In this document: positions 24,014 to 33,406 of the stretch, in pieces
How positions within the stretch are numbered: the stretch's first letter is position 1
How the letters are laid out: each line of letters opens with the position of its first letter
Origin: an uncultured Chitinophagaceae bacterium
Lineage (GTDB): Bacteria; Bacteroidota; Bacteroidia; Chitinophagales; Chitinophagaceae
NCBI GenBank assembly: GCA_937981995.1
Contig: CALJNC010000057.1
Location: 1 to 54,083, forward strand
DNA: 54,083 nt
Direction: 5' to 3'
Translations under genes and position numbers: made by a program
The notes under the pieces: model-generated
Databases searched by the model: none
Told to the model about the DNA's origin: nothing
What the model saw: the letters and a program-made list of their open reading frames with translations, nothing else

Positions 24014-26797
24014 ATGAATATTAAATCTATACTACTATCTGCTCTTGGAGCAGCCCTTATTCTTACCATTGCCTTGACTTTGGATACAGAAAAAAAGTAC
24101 AATAGCTATTTCGCAAAAGCGAAAGCGGAAAAGTCTGTTAAAGAAGCAGCTGAAGCACAAGGAAGCTTTGACTTTTTTCAGGAAATGAGAGCAAATCCAT
24201 TGACCGGAAATATTGAGGCTGAGGATATTGAAGATGCTTTGCGTCAAGTAAAGATTAATAGAAACAATGTAAGCAAAACAACTGCATTGCCTAATTTAGA
24301 ATGGCAAGAGCGAGGACCTGATAATATTGGGGGAAGAACAAGAGCTTTACAAATAGATGTAAATAACCCTAGCAAACTATATATGGGGCAAGTTACGGGT
24401 GGTTTCTGGTCATCAACAGATGGTGGAGATACTTGGAGCGGAATGGCAGGATTTGATTCTTCAACTCGAATGAGTGTAAGTACAATTACGCAAGCTCCTA
24501 ATGGAGATATTTATTACGGTACAGGAGAAAGCTTTGCTGATATTAGCGGAACAGGAATGAACGGAAGTATGCCAGGCGGTGGAATTTTTAAATCTACTGA
24601 TGGTGGTTTAACGGCTAGTCTTTTACCAGCCACTAAGCCAGCTTTTGATAATACGACTGGTATATGGTCTTATATTAATAGATTAGCTTCAGATCCAAAT
24701 GATGCTAATCATATATATGCAGCCTTGGGCCGTGGTTTTTATGAGACTAAAAATGGCGGAACAACTTGGACCCCTATAGTAGCTTCAATTCCAATGTTGG
24801 ATGTAAGTGTATCTACTAATGGTAACGTTGTTTTAGCTTCAAGTGGTTCACAAATGTTTTTGTCTGTTGACGGCGGGGCTAATTTTACTTTAGGTATTAA
24901 TTCTACTTCGCGTGGTTTACCTGGTTCAAGCGGTATTAACAGAATTGAAGTAGCAGTTGCTCCTAGTAACGAAAATTACTTGTATTGTGTAATGAGTACT
25001 GGTGGGCAAACAAAAGGAATTTATAGATCAACCGATAAAGGGCAAAACTGGACTGTGATTGGACAGGGTGGATCACAAGCATTTAATCCTTTAGGGGATC
25101 AAGGTGGTTACAATATAGCACTTGGAGTACACCCAACAAATCCTGAATTAATTTTTGTAGGTGGTCAGTTAGACTTATATCGTTTTGACGGAGCTACATC
25201 AGTTTGGCAGCCTATTGCCTATTGGGTTAAGTCATCGAATAGTGTAAGCGGTGGTACATACGTACATGCGGATATGCATGGTATTGAATTTAGTACAAGT
25301 AATCCAAACGAAATGTATGTGCTTACTGATGGTGGGTTCTTTAAAACTACAGATTGTACTGTACCAACACCATTTTTTGTTGAAAAAAATAAGAACTATG
25401 CTACAGCACAATGTTATGGTGTAGCTGCTAATAGCTTAGGTCATATAATTTTTGGTACGCAGGATAATGGCACAAACTTAATCAATGGCTCAGTTCAAAA
25501 CTCACCAAACCAAAGTAAAGATGCAATGGGCGGCGATGGTATGAGAGGAGCAGCAAGTGATATCAACACAAACTTTTTGTTTGGAACATCTCAGTTAGGC
25601 GTTCTTCGAGTGGCAAGAGATGGAGGATCAAGCACAGCGGCTTTCCAATCAGCTTTTGATAAAAATATTGATAATTTACCTTTAAATAATGCTGATGGAA
25701 GTCCTGACGAAGGCGGACCATGGATTTCTCCAGTAACCTTACAAGAAAATTTTAATGGAACCGTAACTAAATCTGTTTTATTTATTGGTTTAAATAATAA
25801 TGTTTGGTTTAGTCAAAATGCAGTGAGTCCGGAATCAAATATCTGGTTCCCATTACATACTCGTACGGGAGCACGTTATTCTGCTATTGCCTTAAGTGAT
25901 GATGGTAGTACTGCTTTTGTAGGTACTTCAGGAGGACAGGTTTACAGAATCACAAATATTGATTTATTTGGAACAAAATATGTGTACGATGATACAGTCT
26001 CAAATTTATTAACAGATGGGTTTGCGCAAGATTCAAACTTTGTAACAACTCAAATCACAGGACCATGGTCTGGTCAAATTACAGATTTAGAGTGTAATGC
26101 AACAGGTAGTGAATTATTGATTACTACACCAAGATATGGTGTTGCAAATCATGTATTTCGTTCAACAAATGCACTGGCTCCAACGCCTACTGTAACTTCA
26201 ATACAAGGTGTAGGAGCAGGTCGTTTACCATCAATGCCGGTATATTCAGCGGCTATCTTAAGCCAACCTAATAGTTATTTAGTAGGTACTGACTTAGGTG
26301 TATGGGGTACGGATAATGGAGGTGCTTCTTGGACTGAGTTAAATAATATTGCTACAGGACCTGAGGCTGAATGGCACCCAAGAGCTGCAGTATTACAAAT
26401 AGCTGTAAAACCTTTCTTGAATGGCACAAATGGTTACTATGCAGGCGATGTAATTTATACGGGTACATATGGTAGAGGAACATTCCTTTCTACAACGTTA
26501 GCTACTCAATGGCCTACAACAACTAAAGACTTTGAACAGGCTGCAGCTAATAGATTGAACATTTATCCTAATCCAGTAAACACTGTAGCAACTATTAATT
26601 ATAATGCTACTAAAGCGGGTGAAGGAATGATTAAAGTAACAAGCTTGAATGGCAGAGTTATCAAATCTACATTTGCTGATTTACAAATAGGAGAAAATAA
26701 ATTAAGTGTTGACTTATCAACTCTTTCAAAAGGTGTTTATATGGTATCGCTTAGCTCTTCTAATGGAGTAGTTACTTCTAAAGTAGTGAAACGATAA
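24014..26797 (+). CDS. large secreted beta-propeller (BNR/sortilin-like) protein with T9SS type A tail
   Basis: 927 residues. An N-terminal signal or anchor segment (IKSILLSALGAALILTIALT) is followed by a helical stretch (about 25-95) and then repeated beta-propeller blades. Blade signatures include WSSTDGGDTWSG, FKSTDGGL, FYETKNGGTTWTPI, FLSVDGGANFTLG, YRSTDKGQNWTVIG and WGTDNGGASWTEL, the Asp-box pattern S-x-D-x-G-x-x-W of sialidases and VPS10/sortilin proteins. The tail has a type A sorting domain (LNIYPNPVNTVATINY, SLNGRVIKS, LSKGVYMVSLSS). It is probably exported by the T9SS. Catalytic residues of sialidases are not apparent, so a binding role or an uncharacterised glycosidase is possible. 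A terminator follows at 26818. Confidence 0.85.
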   Translation: MNIKSILLSALGAALILTIALTLDTEKKYNSYFAKAKAEKSVKEAAEAQGSFDFFQEMRANPLTGNIEAEDIEDALRQVKINRNNVSKTTALPNLEWQERGPDNIGGRTRALQIDVNNPSKLYMGQVTGGFWSSTDGGDTWSGMAGFDSSTRMSVSTITQAPNGDIYYGTGESFADISGTGMNGSMPGGGIFKSTDGGLTASLLPATKPAFDNTTGIWSYINRLASDPNDANHIYAALGRGFYETKNGGTTWTPIVASIPMLDVSVSTNGNVVLASSGSQMFLSVDGGANFTLGINSTSRGLPGSSGINRIEVAVAPSNENYLYCVMSTGGQTKGIYRSTDKGQNWTVIGQGGSQAFNPLGDQGGYNIALGVHPTNPELIFVGGQLDLYRFDGATSVWQPIAYWVKSSNSVSGGTYVHADMHGIEFSTSNPNEMYVLTDGGFFKTTDCTVPTPFFVEKNKNYATAQCYGVAANSLGHIIFGTQDNGTNLINGSVQNSPNQSKDAMGGDGMRGAASDINTNFLFGTSQLGVLRVARDGGSSTAAFQSAFDKNIDNLPLNNADGSPDEGGPWISPVTLQENFNGTVTKSVLFIGLNNNVWFSQNAVSPESNIWFPLHTRTGARYSAIALSDDGSTAFVGTSGGQVYRITNIDLFGTKYVYDDTVSNLLTDGFAQDSNFVTTQITGPWSGQITDLECNATGSELLITTPRYGVANHVFRSTNALAPTPTVTSIQGVGAGRLPSMPVYSAAILSQPNSYLVGTDLGVWGTDNGGASWTELNNIATGPEAEWHPRAAVLQIAVKPFLNGTNGYYAGDVIYTGTYGRGTFLSTTLATQWPTTTKDFEQAAANRLNIYPNPVNTVATINYNATKAGEGMIKVTSLNGRVIKSTFADLQIGENKLSVDLSTLSKGVYMVSLSSSNGVVTSKVVKR

Positions 26798-26817
26798 AAA
26801 GTAAATACAAGATATTT

Positions 26818-26849
26818 AAAAAGGCTGTCTATTTAGACAGCCTTTTTTT
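26818..26849. terminator. bidirectional terminator between the propeller gene and lon
   Basis: A perfect 14-base stem, AAAAAGGCTGTCTA (26818-26831) with TAGACAGCCTTTTT (26834-26847), has a T-run on both strands. It serves both convergent genes. Confidence 0.9.
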
Positions 26850-26863
26850 AATTACATTCCTAC

Positions 26864-29272
26864 TTAAAATGCCAATTGAAGTACCTCTGCCATTTTATCT
26901 ACATAGTGGAATTTTAAACCGCGTATAAACTCCTGCGGTATTTCAAGAATGTCTTTTTCATTATCCTTACAAAGGACTATGGTTTTGATACCTGCACGCT
27001 TAGCAGCTAATATTTTTTCTTTGATTCCACCTACTGGTAATACTTGCCCTCTCAAAGTAATTTCGCCACTCATGGCCACATTCTTTTTTACTTTTTTACC
27101 TGTTATGATTGAATATAAGGAAGTAAGCATGGTTACACCAGCACTTGGTCCATCTTTTGGAGTAGCGCCTTCTGGTACATGTATATGAAAATGATTATTC
27201 TCCAATACGCCCTCTTTTATATTAAATTGTTCAGCATGTGCTTTCAAAAAAGTTAATGCGGTCATGGCGCTTTCTTTCATTACGTTACCCAAATTTCCTG
27301 TAAGGGTTAAGCCTGCTTTTCCTTTACTCATAGCTGTTTCTATGAATAGGATATCTCCGCCAACATAAGTCCAAGCTAATCCTACGGCTACACCGGTCGG
27401 ATTATCTTTTTTATACAATTCAATATTGTATTTAGCCTTGCCTAATATTTCAACAATATCTTCTGGAGCCAGTTTGAATTCTTTTTTTCTAGGATTGGTT
27501 GCTACACGCATGGCAATATTGCGCATTACGGACGCTATTTGCCTATCTAGTTCTCTTACACCACTTTCGCGGGAATAGTCCTCAATAATTTTTCTTACTG
27601 AAGGATTGCCCATTACTATTTTATGGTTTTTTAAGCCATGCGCTTCTTTCTGTTTAGGAATTAAGTGCTTCTTGGCAATTTCAATTTTCTCCTCTACAGC
27701 ATAACCATTTAAATGTATAATTTCTAAACGATCACGCAACGCAGGTTGAATGTCTTGCAAACTATTTGCAGTAGCTATAAAAAGGACCTTACTTAAATCA
27801 TACTCAAGCTCTAAGTAATTATCATAAAAGGTGTGATTCTGTTCGGGATCCAATACTTCTAATAGTGCCGAGCTGGGGTCACCTCTAAAGTTGTTACCTA
27901 TTTTATCAATTTCATCAAGTATAAATACGGGATTTGATGTTTTTACTTTTCTCAGAGATTGAATTAAACGACCTGGCATAGCGCCAATATATGTTTTGCG
28001 GTGACCGCGAAGTTCACTCTCATCATGCATTCCGCCCATGCTCAATCTTGTGTATTTACGATTGATAGCGTGTGCTATACTTTTACCAAGAGATGTTTTT
28101 CCAATACCTGGAGGGCCTACAAAACAAAGTATAGGAGACTTCATATCACCTTTGAGCTTAAGTACTGCTAGGTACTCTAATAAGCGGTCCTTTATTTTAT
28201 GCATACCATAATGATCACTATCTAGTATTTTTCTTGCTTTAGGTATGTCATAGGTATCAGTAGTATAGGTATCCCAAGGTAGGTCCAATACAAGGTCCAA
28301 ATGATTATACGTAATAGAGTAGTCAGGTGTAGTAGGGTGCATGCGCTCAAGCTTAGAGATACTTTTATCAAAAAGTTCTTTTGCCGTTTTGCTAAGTTTT
28401 ACCTTCTCAGCACGTTGTACCAGGTCTTTAATCTCTCTATCATTGCTATCGCCACCTAGCTCTTCTTTGATAGATTTCATTTGTTGCTGCAAAAAATATT
28501 CTCGCTGTTGCTTATCAATATCTTGCTTGGTACGATCCGTAATTTTATTTTTTAATTCTACATGATGCAGTTCTACTTGCAATAGTTGCAAAAGCATTTC
28601 AGTCCTTTTTTGGAAATCATCCATTTCAAGCATCTCTTGTTTTTCAACCAAGGTGCTATTTAGGTTAGAAGATATAAAGTGATTTAGGAAAGCCACATTT
28701 TCAATATTCTTAAGAATGATCCCTGCTTCCGGCGGTACATTTTGAGATTTTTTCATAATCTGCTCCGCCATATCACGCACATTATCTGTCATTGCCTTAA
28801 ACTCCTTATTGGGTTTAGGCATTTTATCTTCAAGATAATTTACATCTGCTTTAAAGAATGGTTCTTCCTGTGAGAATTGCGTAACCTCAAATCGTACTTG
28901 ACCACGAATAAAAATGGTGATGCTATCATCAGGCATTTTAATGGTCTTAATGATTTGAGCAAGAGTTCCTTTGGTATATAAATCACCTCCCTTTGGCTGA
29001 TCTACCTTATCATCACGCTGCGCAAGTACACCAATGTATTTTCCATTTTTATCAGCAAATTTTACTGCCTTCATTGATTTCTCACGCGAAACTGTAATGG
29101 GAATTACTACATTTGGGAATAATACCATATTGCGTAAGGTAAGAATGGTCAAACCCTCGGTAGGGAGATTTTTTTTCTCTTCATCACTTAGTTCTTCTTC
29201 TGTAAGCGGAACTATTGGCATAACATCCATATCTTCTCCTTGATTTGCGAAATATTGTCGGTCAAAACTCAT
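26864..29272 (-). CDS. lon: ATP-dependent protease Lon
   Basis: An 802-residue Lon protease that degrades misfolded and regulatory proteins in the cytoplasm. The N-terminal LON substrate-binding domain starts near residue 40 (LTILTLRNMVLFPNVVIPI). The AAA+ domain has Walker A GPPGIGKTSLGKS and Walker B PVFILDEIDK. The C-terminal protease domain has the Ser-Lys dyad: Ser710 in PKDGPSAGVTM and Lys753 in GGIKEKILAA, 43 residues apart as in E. coli Lon. Complete, with normal length. I find no TAnnTTTG box upstream. Two 11-base direct repeats lie 30-60 bases before the start (29302-29332). Confidence 0.97.
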   Translation of the reverse strand: MSFDRQYFANQGEDMDVMPIVPLTEEELSDEEKKNLPTEGLTILTLRNMVLFPNVVIPITVSREKSMKAVKFADKNGKYIGVLAQRDDKVDQPKGGDLYTKGTLAQIIKTIKMPDDSITIFIRGQVRFEVTQFSQEEPFFKADVNYLEDKMPKPNKEFKAMTDNVRDMAEQIMKKSQNVPPEAGIILKNIENVAFLNHFISSNLNSTLVEKQEMLEMDDFQKRTEMLLQLLQVELHHVELKNKITDRTKQDIDKQQREYFLQQQMKSIKEELGGDSNDREIKDLVQRAEKVKLSKTAKELFDKSISKLERMHPTTPDYSITYNHLDLVLDLPWDTYTTDTYDIPKARKILDSDHYGMHKIKDRLLEYLAVLKLKGDMKSPILCFVGPPGIGKTSLGKSIAHAINRKYTRLSMGGMHDESELRGHRKTYIGAMPGRLIQSLRKVKTSNPVFILDEIDKIGNNFRGDPSSALLEVLDPEQNHTFYDNYLELEYDLSKVLFIATANSLQDIQPALRDRLEIIHLNGYAVEEKIEIAKKHLIPKQKEAHGLKNHKIVMGNPSVRKIIEDYSRESGVRELDRQIASVMRNIAMRVATNPRKKEFKLAPEDIVEILGKAKYNIELYKKDNPTGVAVGLAWTYVGGDILFIETAMSKGKAGLTLTGNLGNVMKESAMTALTFLKAHAEQFNIKEGVLENNHFHIHVPEGATPKDGPSAGVTMLTSLYSIITGKKVKKNVAMSGEITLRGQVLPVGGIKEKILAAKRAGIKTIVLCKDNEKDILEIPQEFIRGLKFHYVDKMAEVLQLAF

Positions 29273-29301
29273 ATATAAGTATCTTTTTGTCAGTAAATTG
29301 G

Positions 29302-29332
29302 GTAGTTATACTCATACCAGAGTAGCTATACT
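29302..29332. repeat. paired 11-base direct repeats upstream of lon
   Basis: GTAGTTATACT (29302-29312) and GTAGCTATACT (29322-29332) differ at one base. They lie 20 bases apart, about two helix turns, in the gap upstream of lon. This is what a regulator binding the same DNA face would need, but the regulator is unknown. Confidence 0.4.
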
Positions 29333-29378
29333 ATATAGGTCAATTGGCGTGCCACATATTAAAAAACTAAGAATTTTA

Positions 29379-29693
29379 TTAAGCATCTAGCACGAAGTAT
29401 TTGTATTGAAATAGAATAAGACTAAAAAGTATACAATTGATTATTATACTAGCCCAATTTTTGGGAAAGCCTACTTTTTTTGAATAGTGCCTTACGCCAT
29501 CGAGGATTAGAAAGAATAAAATGTAGTAAGTAGGAAAGATCACAAGAAGGTTAGGGATAAGAAATATCCATGCCATATCTATTTCAAGGTTAGTTAAAAT
29601 ATGATCTAACAATAATCCAAGAACGATTGCATTAGTAAGGCTCAAAATTAGTGCAACTAAATAGTTGATGAAATTCTGGGGAAATGACTTCAT
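29379..29693 (-). CDS. small membrane protein, unknown function
   Basis: 104 residues with three hydrophobic segments: about 9-30 (INYLVALILSLTNAIVLGLL), 40-64 (AWIFLIPNLLVIFPTYYILFF) and 80-98 (ASIIINCILFSLILFQY). No motif or family recognised. It lies between the degP terminator and lon on the same strand as both. I see no good promoter directly in front of it. Confidence 0.6.
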   Translation of the reverse strand: MKSFPQNFINYLVALILSLTNAIVLGLLLDHILTNLEIDMAWIFLIPNLLVIFPTYYILFFLILDGVRHYSKKVGFPKNWASIIINCILFSLILFQYKYFVLDA

Positions 29694-29710
29694 TGATTCT
29701 TTAAATATAC

Positions 29711-29743
29711 AAAAAAAGAGGGCTCATAAAATGAGCCCTCTTT
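29711..29743 (-). terminator. intrinsic terminator after degP
   Basis: AAAGAGGGCTCAT (29715-29727) pairs perfectly with ATGAGCCCTCTTT (29731-29743), loop AAA. On the minus strand a T-run follows (A-run at 29711-29717 on the plus strand). It sits just after the degP stop. Confidence 0.9.
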
Positions 29744-29767
29744 ATAAATAATAGTTTGTAATAGAAC

Positions 29768-31258
29768 TTATTGCATTCTAAAACTATAGAAGTAGTTACT
29801 GCCTGATCCAGGATAAAAACCTCCTACTTGAAAATCTTTTTGATTTGAGTTAAATGCCTTTTTTAATTCTGCTACGTTTTTAATAGGGCTTTCATTTACG
29901 CTTGTAATAATAAAGCCTTTCTTTATACGCGAATAGGCCATTACACCTCGCTGTAAATCCGCAACTACTACGCCTGTAGAATTATATCTTCTTTTTTCGC
30001 TGCTACTTAAATCTCTAAAGCTTGCACCTAAATTTTCAAAAACCGCAGTGGCTTGTTTTTTTACAATTTTAGTATTGCCTAAGTTATTTCTTAGCTCTAC
30101 GCTTTTGGTAAGTTGTCTTCCATTGCGGTCAATAAGTAAATTTACACGCTCACCAGGACGTTTACCTGCAATACGCTCTTGCAATTGCGTACCTGTGCGT
30201 ATCGGTTTGTTATTAATACTTTTGATTACGTCGCCTTCTTTTAAACCTGCTTTAGAAGCACCGCTTTGTTCTACAACATTTGCTACTACTACACCTTCAA
30301 TATTATCAAGGTTGTACTTTTCGCGCATTTCTTTTGTAGCGCTTTTACCATCTATAAAGTTTACTCCAAGGTAGGCACGTTGTACATTACCGTACTCAAT
30401 CATGTCATTTACTACCTTTTTTACCAAGTTAGCAGGTATTGCGTAAGAATAACCTGCATAGCTACCGGTTGGAGAAGCAATTGCCGAGTTGATTCCTATC
30501 AATTCGCCTCTTGCATTTACAAGCGCACCGCCTGAGTTTCCAGGGTTTACCGCTGCATCGGTTTGAATAAAACTTTCTACTGCACCCGTTCCGCTTTTAC
30601 GCTGATTGATTCCTATATTCCTATGCTTTGCGCTTACGATACCCGCTGTAACTGTAGTCTCTAAATTTAAAGGATAACCTACTGCCAAAACCCACTCGCC
30701 TAATTTTACATTGTCAGAGTTGCCGTAGCTAAGTGTAGGAAGGTTTTTTTCTTCTACTTTTAAAACAGCTAAATCAAAAGCTGCATCTTTTCCTACAACT
30801 TTTGCGGTCACAGTTCGTTTGTTTTTAAAAGTTACTTCTACTTCGCTTGCTCCATCTATTACGTGGTTATTAGTTACTATAAAACCATCGCCTGAAATGA
30901 TTACACCCGAACCTGAAGAGGACTGAGGTTGTCTTTGCATTCTTTGACCAAAAAAACTTCCAAACATGTCTTGAAAAGGATCATTATTATAGCTAGTAGC
31001 TCTTGCTTTAGATTTTGTTTTGATATGTACAACTGCTTTCGTTGATTTTTCTGCAGCTGTTTCTAAGTTTACATAACCGCCTCCGTGAGGTATTGGTGCA
31101 GGAGTTTCTTCATTAAAGCTTGTGTTTTTCATTTCATAGCCGTGGTTATTAATTTGAGCTACTTCTTTTTTAGTATTAAAAAAGAAACTTTTTGCAATTG
31201 CTAATGTTGTAATTGTGGTTAGTGCTGCCACTAAAATTATTCCAAATATTCTCTTCAT
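29768..31258 (-). CDS. degP: periplasmic Do/DegP-type serine protease
   Basis: I start it at the ATG at 31258; the longer frame begins with TTG and would overlap the promoter. The 496-residue protein has a signal or anchor segment (IFGIILVAALTTITTLAIA), a trypsin-like domain and two PDZ domains. The catalytic triad is His132 (VTNNHVIDG), Asp162 (AAFDLAVLKV) and Ser242 (NPGNSGGALVN). PDZ1 starts near AYLGVNF and includes GASKAGLKEGDVI; PDZ2 is more diverged. It degrades or refolds damaged envelope proteins. The promoter TAATTTTG (31284-31277) carries a palindrome, so regulation is likely. Terminator at 29711-29743. Confidence 0.92.
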   Translation of the reverse strand: MKRIFGIILVAALTTITTLAIAKSFFFNTKKEVAQINNHGYEMKNTSFNEETPAPIPHGGGYVNLETAAEKSTKAVVHIKTKSKARATSYNNDPFQDMFGSFFGQRMQRQPQSSSGSGVIISGDGFIVTNNHVIDGASEVEVTFKNKRTVTAKVVGKDAAFDLAVLKVEEKNLPTLSYGNSDNVKLGEWVLAVGYPLNLETTVTAGIVSAKHRNIGINQRKSGTGAVESFIQTDAAVNPGNSGGALVNARGELIGINSAIASPTGSYAGYSYAIPANLVKKVVNDMIEYGNVQRAYLGVNFIDGKSATKEMREKYNLDNIEGVVVANVVEQSGASKAGLKEGDVIKSINNKPIRTGTQLQERIAGKRPGERVNLLIDRNGRQLTKSVELRNNLGNTKIVKKQATAVFENLGASFRDLSSSEKRRYNSTGVVVADLQRGVMAYSRIKKGFIITSVNESPIKNVAELKKAFNSNQKDFQVGGFYPGSGSNYFYSFRMQ

Positions 31259-31276
31259 GTGTCTTATTGTTTTGCT

Positions 31277-31304
31277 CAAAATTAGGAATGAATCCTAATT
31301 CAAA
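31277..31304 (-). promoter_or_regulatory. degP promoter with an embedded 8+8 palindrome
   Basis: On the minus strand, -7 box TAATTTTG (31284-31277) is a full match, and TTTG (31304-31301) lies 16 bases upstream, shorter than usual. Between and over them is the inverted repeat AATTAGGA-N5-TCCTAATT (31280-31300). A protein bound there would block RNA polymerase, so it is a candidate operator. Confidence 0.45.
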
Positions 31305-31390
31305 AAACTGTTCTTAATTTTTTTAACGGAGTTTTATAGCAAGTGTGAAAGAAAGGCTAAGCGTTAACATCACTAAGCCTTAGCTGGTCA

Positions 31391-31690
31391 TTATACAGTT
31401 TTATCTCCTGCGTCTGTTTCTTTTTTCTGGGCAAAAAGCTCTTCAAAAAATCCTTCGGTGGTTTCCATGATGTCTTTCATTGCATCGCCACTTTTGCCCA
31501 TCAATTCTTCAAAGTAACCTTCCGTCTTTTCGGCGGCCTCAGATGCTTGTGTTTTAAATTCTTCGGCTTTTGCCTTGAATTTTTCCGTCATTTCTTCTTT
31601 CTCTTCTTCAGACATTGTTTTGTACTTTAAGAAGGCAGCTCCTGCTGCAGCACCTAATAAAAAGGTGGCCATATGTTTTGCGTTTACCAT
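31391..31690 (-). CDS. YtxH-like small envelope protein
   Basis: 99 residues. A short membrane segment with a Gly/Ala stretch (ATFLLGAAAGAAFLKYKT) precedes a long charged coiled coil (SEEEKEEMTEKFKAKAEEFK), as in YtxH-domain proteins, which are often induced by general stress. The C-terminal part repeats itself: TEGYFEELMGKSG and TEGFFEELFAQKK. It lies 110 bases upstream of degP on the same strand, which fits a stress context. The function is unknown. Confidence 0.7.
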   Translation of the reverse strand: MVNAKHMATFLLGAAAGAAFLKYKTMSEEEKEEMTEKFKAKAEEFKTQASEAAEKTEGYFEELMGKSGDAMKDIMETTEGFFEELFAQKKETDAGDKTV

Positions 31691-31817
31691 AATTTATAAT
31701 TTTTAAGTAGGCTTAATATAATAATATTTTTGGTGTTAGAAAAGCGTCTTGGAGCTCTTAACTAAGGATTTGCCATAAAGGCTTTGGTCAAAATATTTCT
31801 AATCGCTGGAATAGGGC

Positions 31818-31825
31818 TAATTTTG
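31818..31825 (+). promoter_or_regulatory. candidate -7 box of miaB
   Basis: TAATTTTG is a full TAnnTTTG match ending 9 bases before the ATG at 31835. It lies inside the longer possible reading frame and so argues that translation starts at 31835. No -33 TTTG at the usual distance. Confidence 0.4.
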
Positions 31826-31834
31826 GCAACCATA

Positions 31835-33265
31835 ATGAGTTCGAGAGGAGAGTTATTAGATGAGAAAAAACAAGGTGAAGCTTTTGAACCGATTGATAAA
31901 ATCAATCAGTTTGAGAAAAAGTTTTACATAGAAAGTTATGGCTGTGCTATGAATTTTAATGATAGCGAAATCATAGCGAGTATACTATACGAAAGCGGTT
32001 ATGGTGCCACCAAAGATTTTACCGAAGCCAATTTGATTCTTTTAAATACTTGTTCGATAAGAGATAAAGCGGAGCAAACAGTACGCAATAGGTTAACTCA
32101 TTTTAAAGGCTTAAAAAAGAAAAAGAAAAGTCAACGACCCTTAGTAGGCGTATTGGGTTGCATGGCTGAACGATTAAAAGCAAAACTACTAGAAGAAGAA
32201 AAACTTGTGGACATGGTAGTTGGTCCTGATGCTTACCGTTCCTTACCTAATTTAATTGCCGAAGCTAGCGGAGGACAAAAAGCAGTAAACGTTTTACTGT
32301 CACGAGAAGAGACGTATGCAGATATTTCTCCTGTACGCTTAGATAGTAATGGAGTGAGTGCTTTTATTTCTATTATGCGTGGTTGTAATAATATGTGTAC
32401 GTTTTGTGTTGTGCCTTTTACTAGAGGTAGAGAGCGCAGCAGAGACTATCGATCTATTTTGGCAGAAGCACAGGATTTATACGATAGAGGATATAAGGAA
32501 GTAACCTTATTAGGTCAAAATGTAGACTCTTACAATTGGACAAGTAATTCAATAGACGATAAAGGAGAATTAGAAACCGAAGAAGTAAATTTTGCTGATT
32601 TGTTAGAAAAGGTTGCTCTAGTAGGAAGTGATTTGCGTGTGCGTTTTAGTACATCGCACCCTAAGGATATTACAGACGATGTTTTATACGCTATTAAGAA
32701 ACACGATAATATTTGTAACTACATTCACTTGCCTGTACAAAGTGGAAGTACAAGGGTGTTGCAATTAATGAATCGTACGTATACGCGTGAGTGGTATTTA
32801 TCTAAGGTAGATCGTATCAAAGAATTGATTCCCGACTGTGGGATTAGTACCGATATTATAACTGGCTTCTGCACGGAGACGGAAGAAGAGCATCAAGAAA
32901 CGATGAGTATTATGGAATACTGTAAATACGATTTAGCATATATGTATTTTTATAGTGAGCGCCCTGGTACTTTAGCCGAACGCAGATACGAAGACGATAT
33001 ACCCGAAGATGTAAAAAAACGAAGACTTGCCGAGGTAGTGGCCTTACACAGAAAGCATGCTTTAGAAAGCAATGAAAAAACAGTTGGCAAAACCTATAAA
33101 GTTTTAGTAGAAGGCCCAAGTAAAAAGAACCCTGAGGAATTTCAAGGACGCACGGATCAAAATAAATTAGTAATTTTTCCTAAAGGAAATACCGAGAAAG
33201 GTGATTACGTAAACCTTAAAATTGTTCGAGCAAGTTCTGCTACTTTGTTTGGGGAGATTGTTTAG
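31835..33265 (+). CDS. miaB: tRNA-2-methylthio-N6-isopentenyladenosine synthase
   Basis: A radical-SAM enzyme that adds the methylthio group to i6A37 in tRNAs reading U-starting codons. I choose the ATG at 31835 (476 residues): the protein then starts [18 protein letters not shown], like other Bacteroidota MiaB, while the upstream TTG would add a hydrophobic stretch that the family lacks. The N-terminal 4Fe-4S cluster uses Cys37, Cys73 and Cys109. The radical-SAM cluster uses Cys184, Cys188 and Cys191 ([13 protein letters not shown]). A C-terminal TRAM domain ends the protein ([14 protein letters not shown]). The regulator, lptE and tlpA-like genes follow, a common Bacteroidota gene order. 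Confidence 0.95.
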   Translation: MSSRGELLDEKKQGEAFEPIDKINQFEKKFYIESYGCAMNFNDSEIIASILYESGYGATKDFTEANLILLNTCSIRDKAEQTVRNRLTHFKGLKKKKKSQRPLVGVLGCMAERLKAKLLEEEKLVDMVVGPDAYRSLPNLIAEASGGQKAVNVLLSREETYADISPVRLDSNGVSAFISIMRGCNNMCTFCVVPFTRGRERSRDYRSILAEAQDLYDRGYKEVTLLGQNVDSYNWTSNSIDDKGELETEEVNFADLLEKVALVGSDLRVRFSTSHPKDITDDVLYAIKKHDNICNYIHLPVQSGSTRVLQLMNRTYTREWYLSKVDRIKELIPDCGISTDIITGFCTETEEEHQETMSIMEYCKYDLAYMYFYSERPGTLAERRYEDDIPEDVKKRRLAEVVALHRKHALESNEKTVGKTYKVLVEGPSKKNPEEFQGRTDQNKLVIFPKGNTEKGDYVNLKIVRASSATLFGEIV

Positions 33266-33381
33266 AGAAACTATACCTTTTATCAAGGAGATTTTTTAAA
33301 TAATTATCCATTCGTCTCTCTCAATTCTCCATTAAATAAGGAATTAGCAAGATTTTATACACTTCTTGTCATACTTCTCTG

Positions 33382-33389
33382 TATTTTTG
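33382..33389 (+). promoter_or_regulatory. candidate -7 box of the sigma-54-type regulator
   Basis: TATTTTTG, a full TAnnTTTG match, ends 17 bases before the ATG at 33407. The nearest TTG (33366) is only 13 bases upstream, so the -33 half is doubtful. The 141-base gap after miaB otherwise shows nothing clear. Confidence 0.35.
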
Positions 33390-33406
33390 TCATTCTTTTC
33401 AAGATT

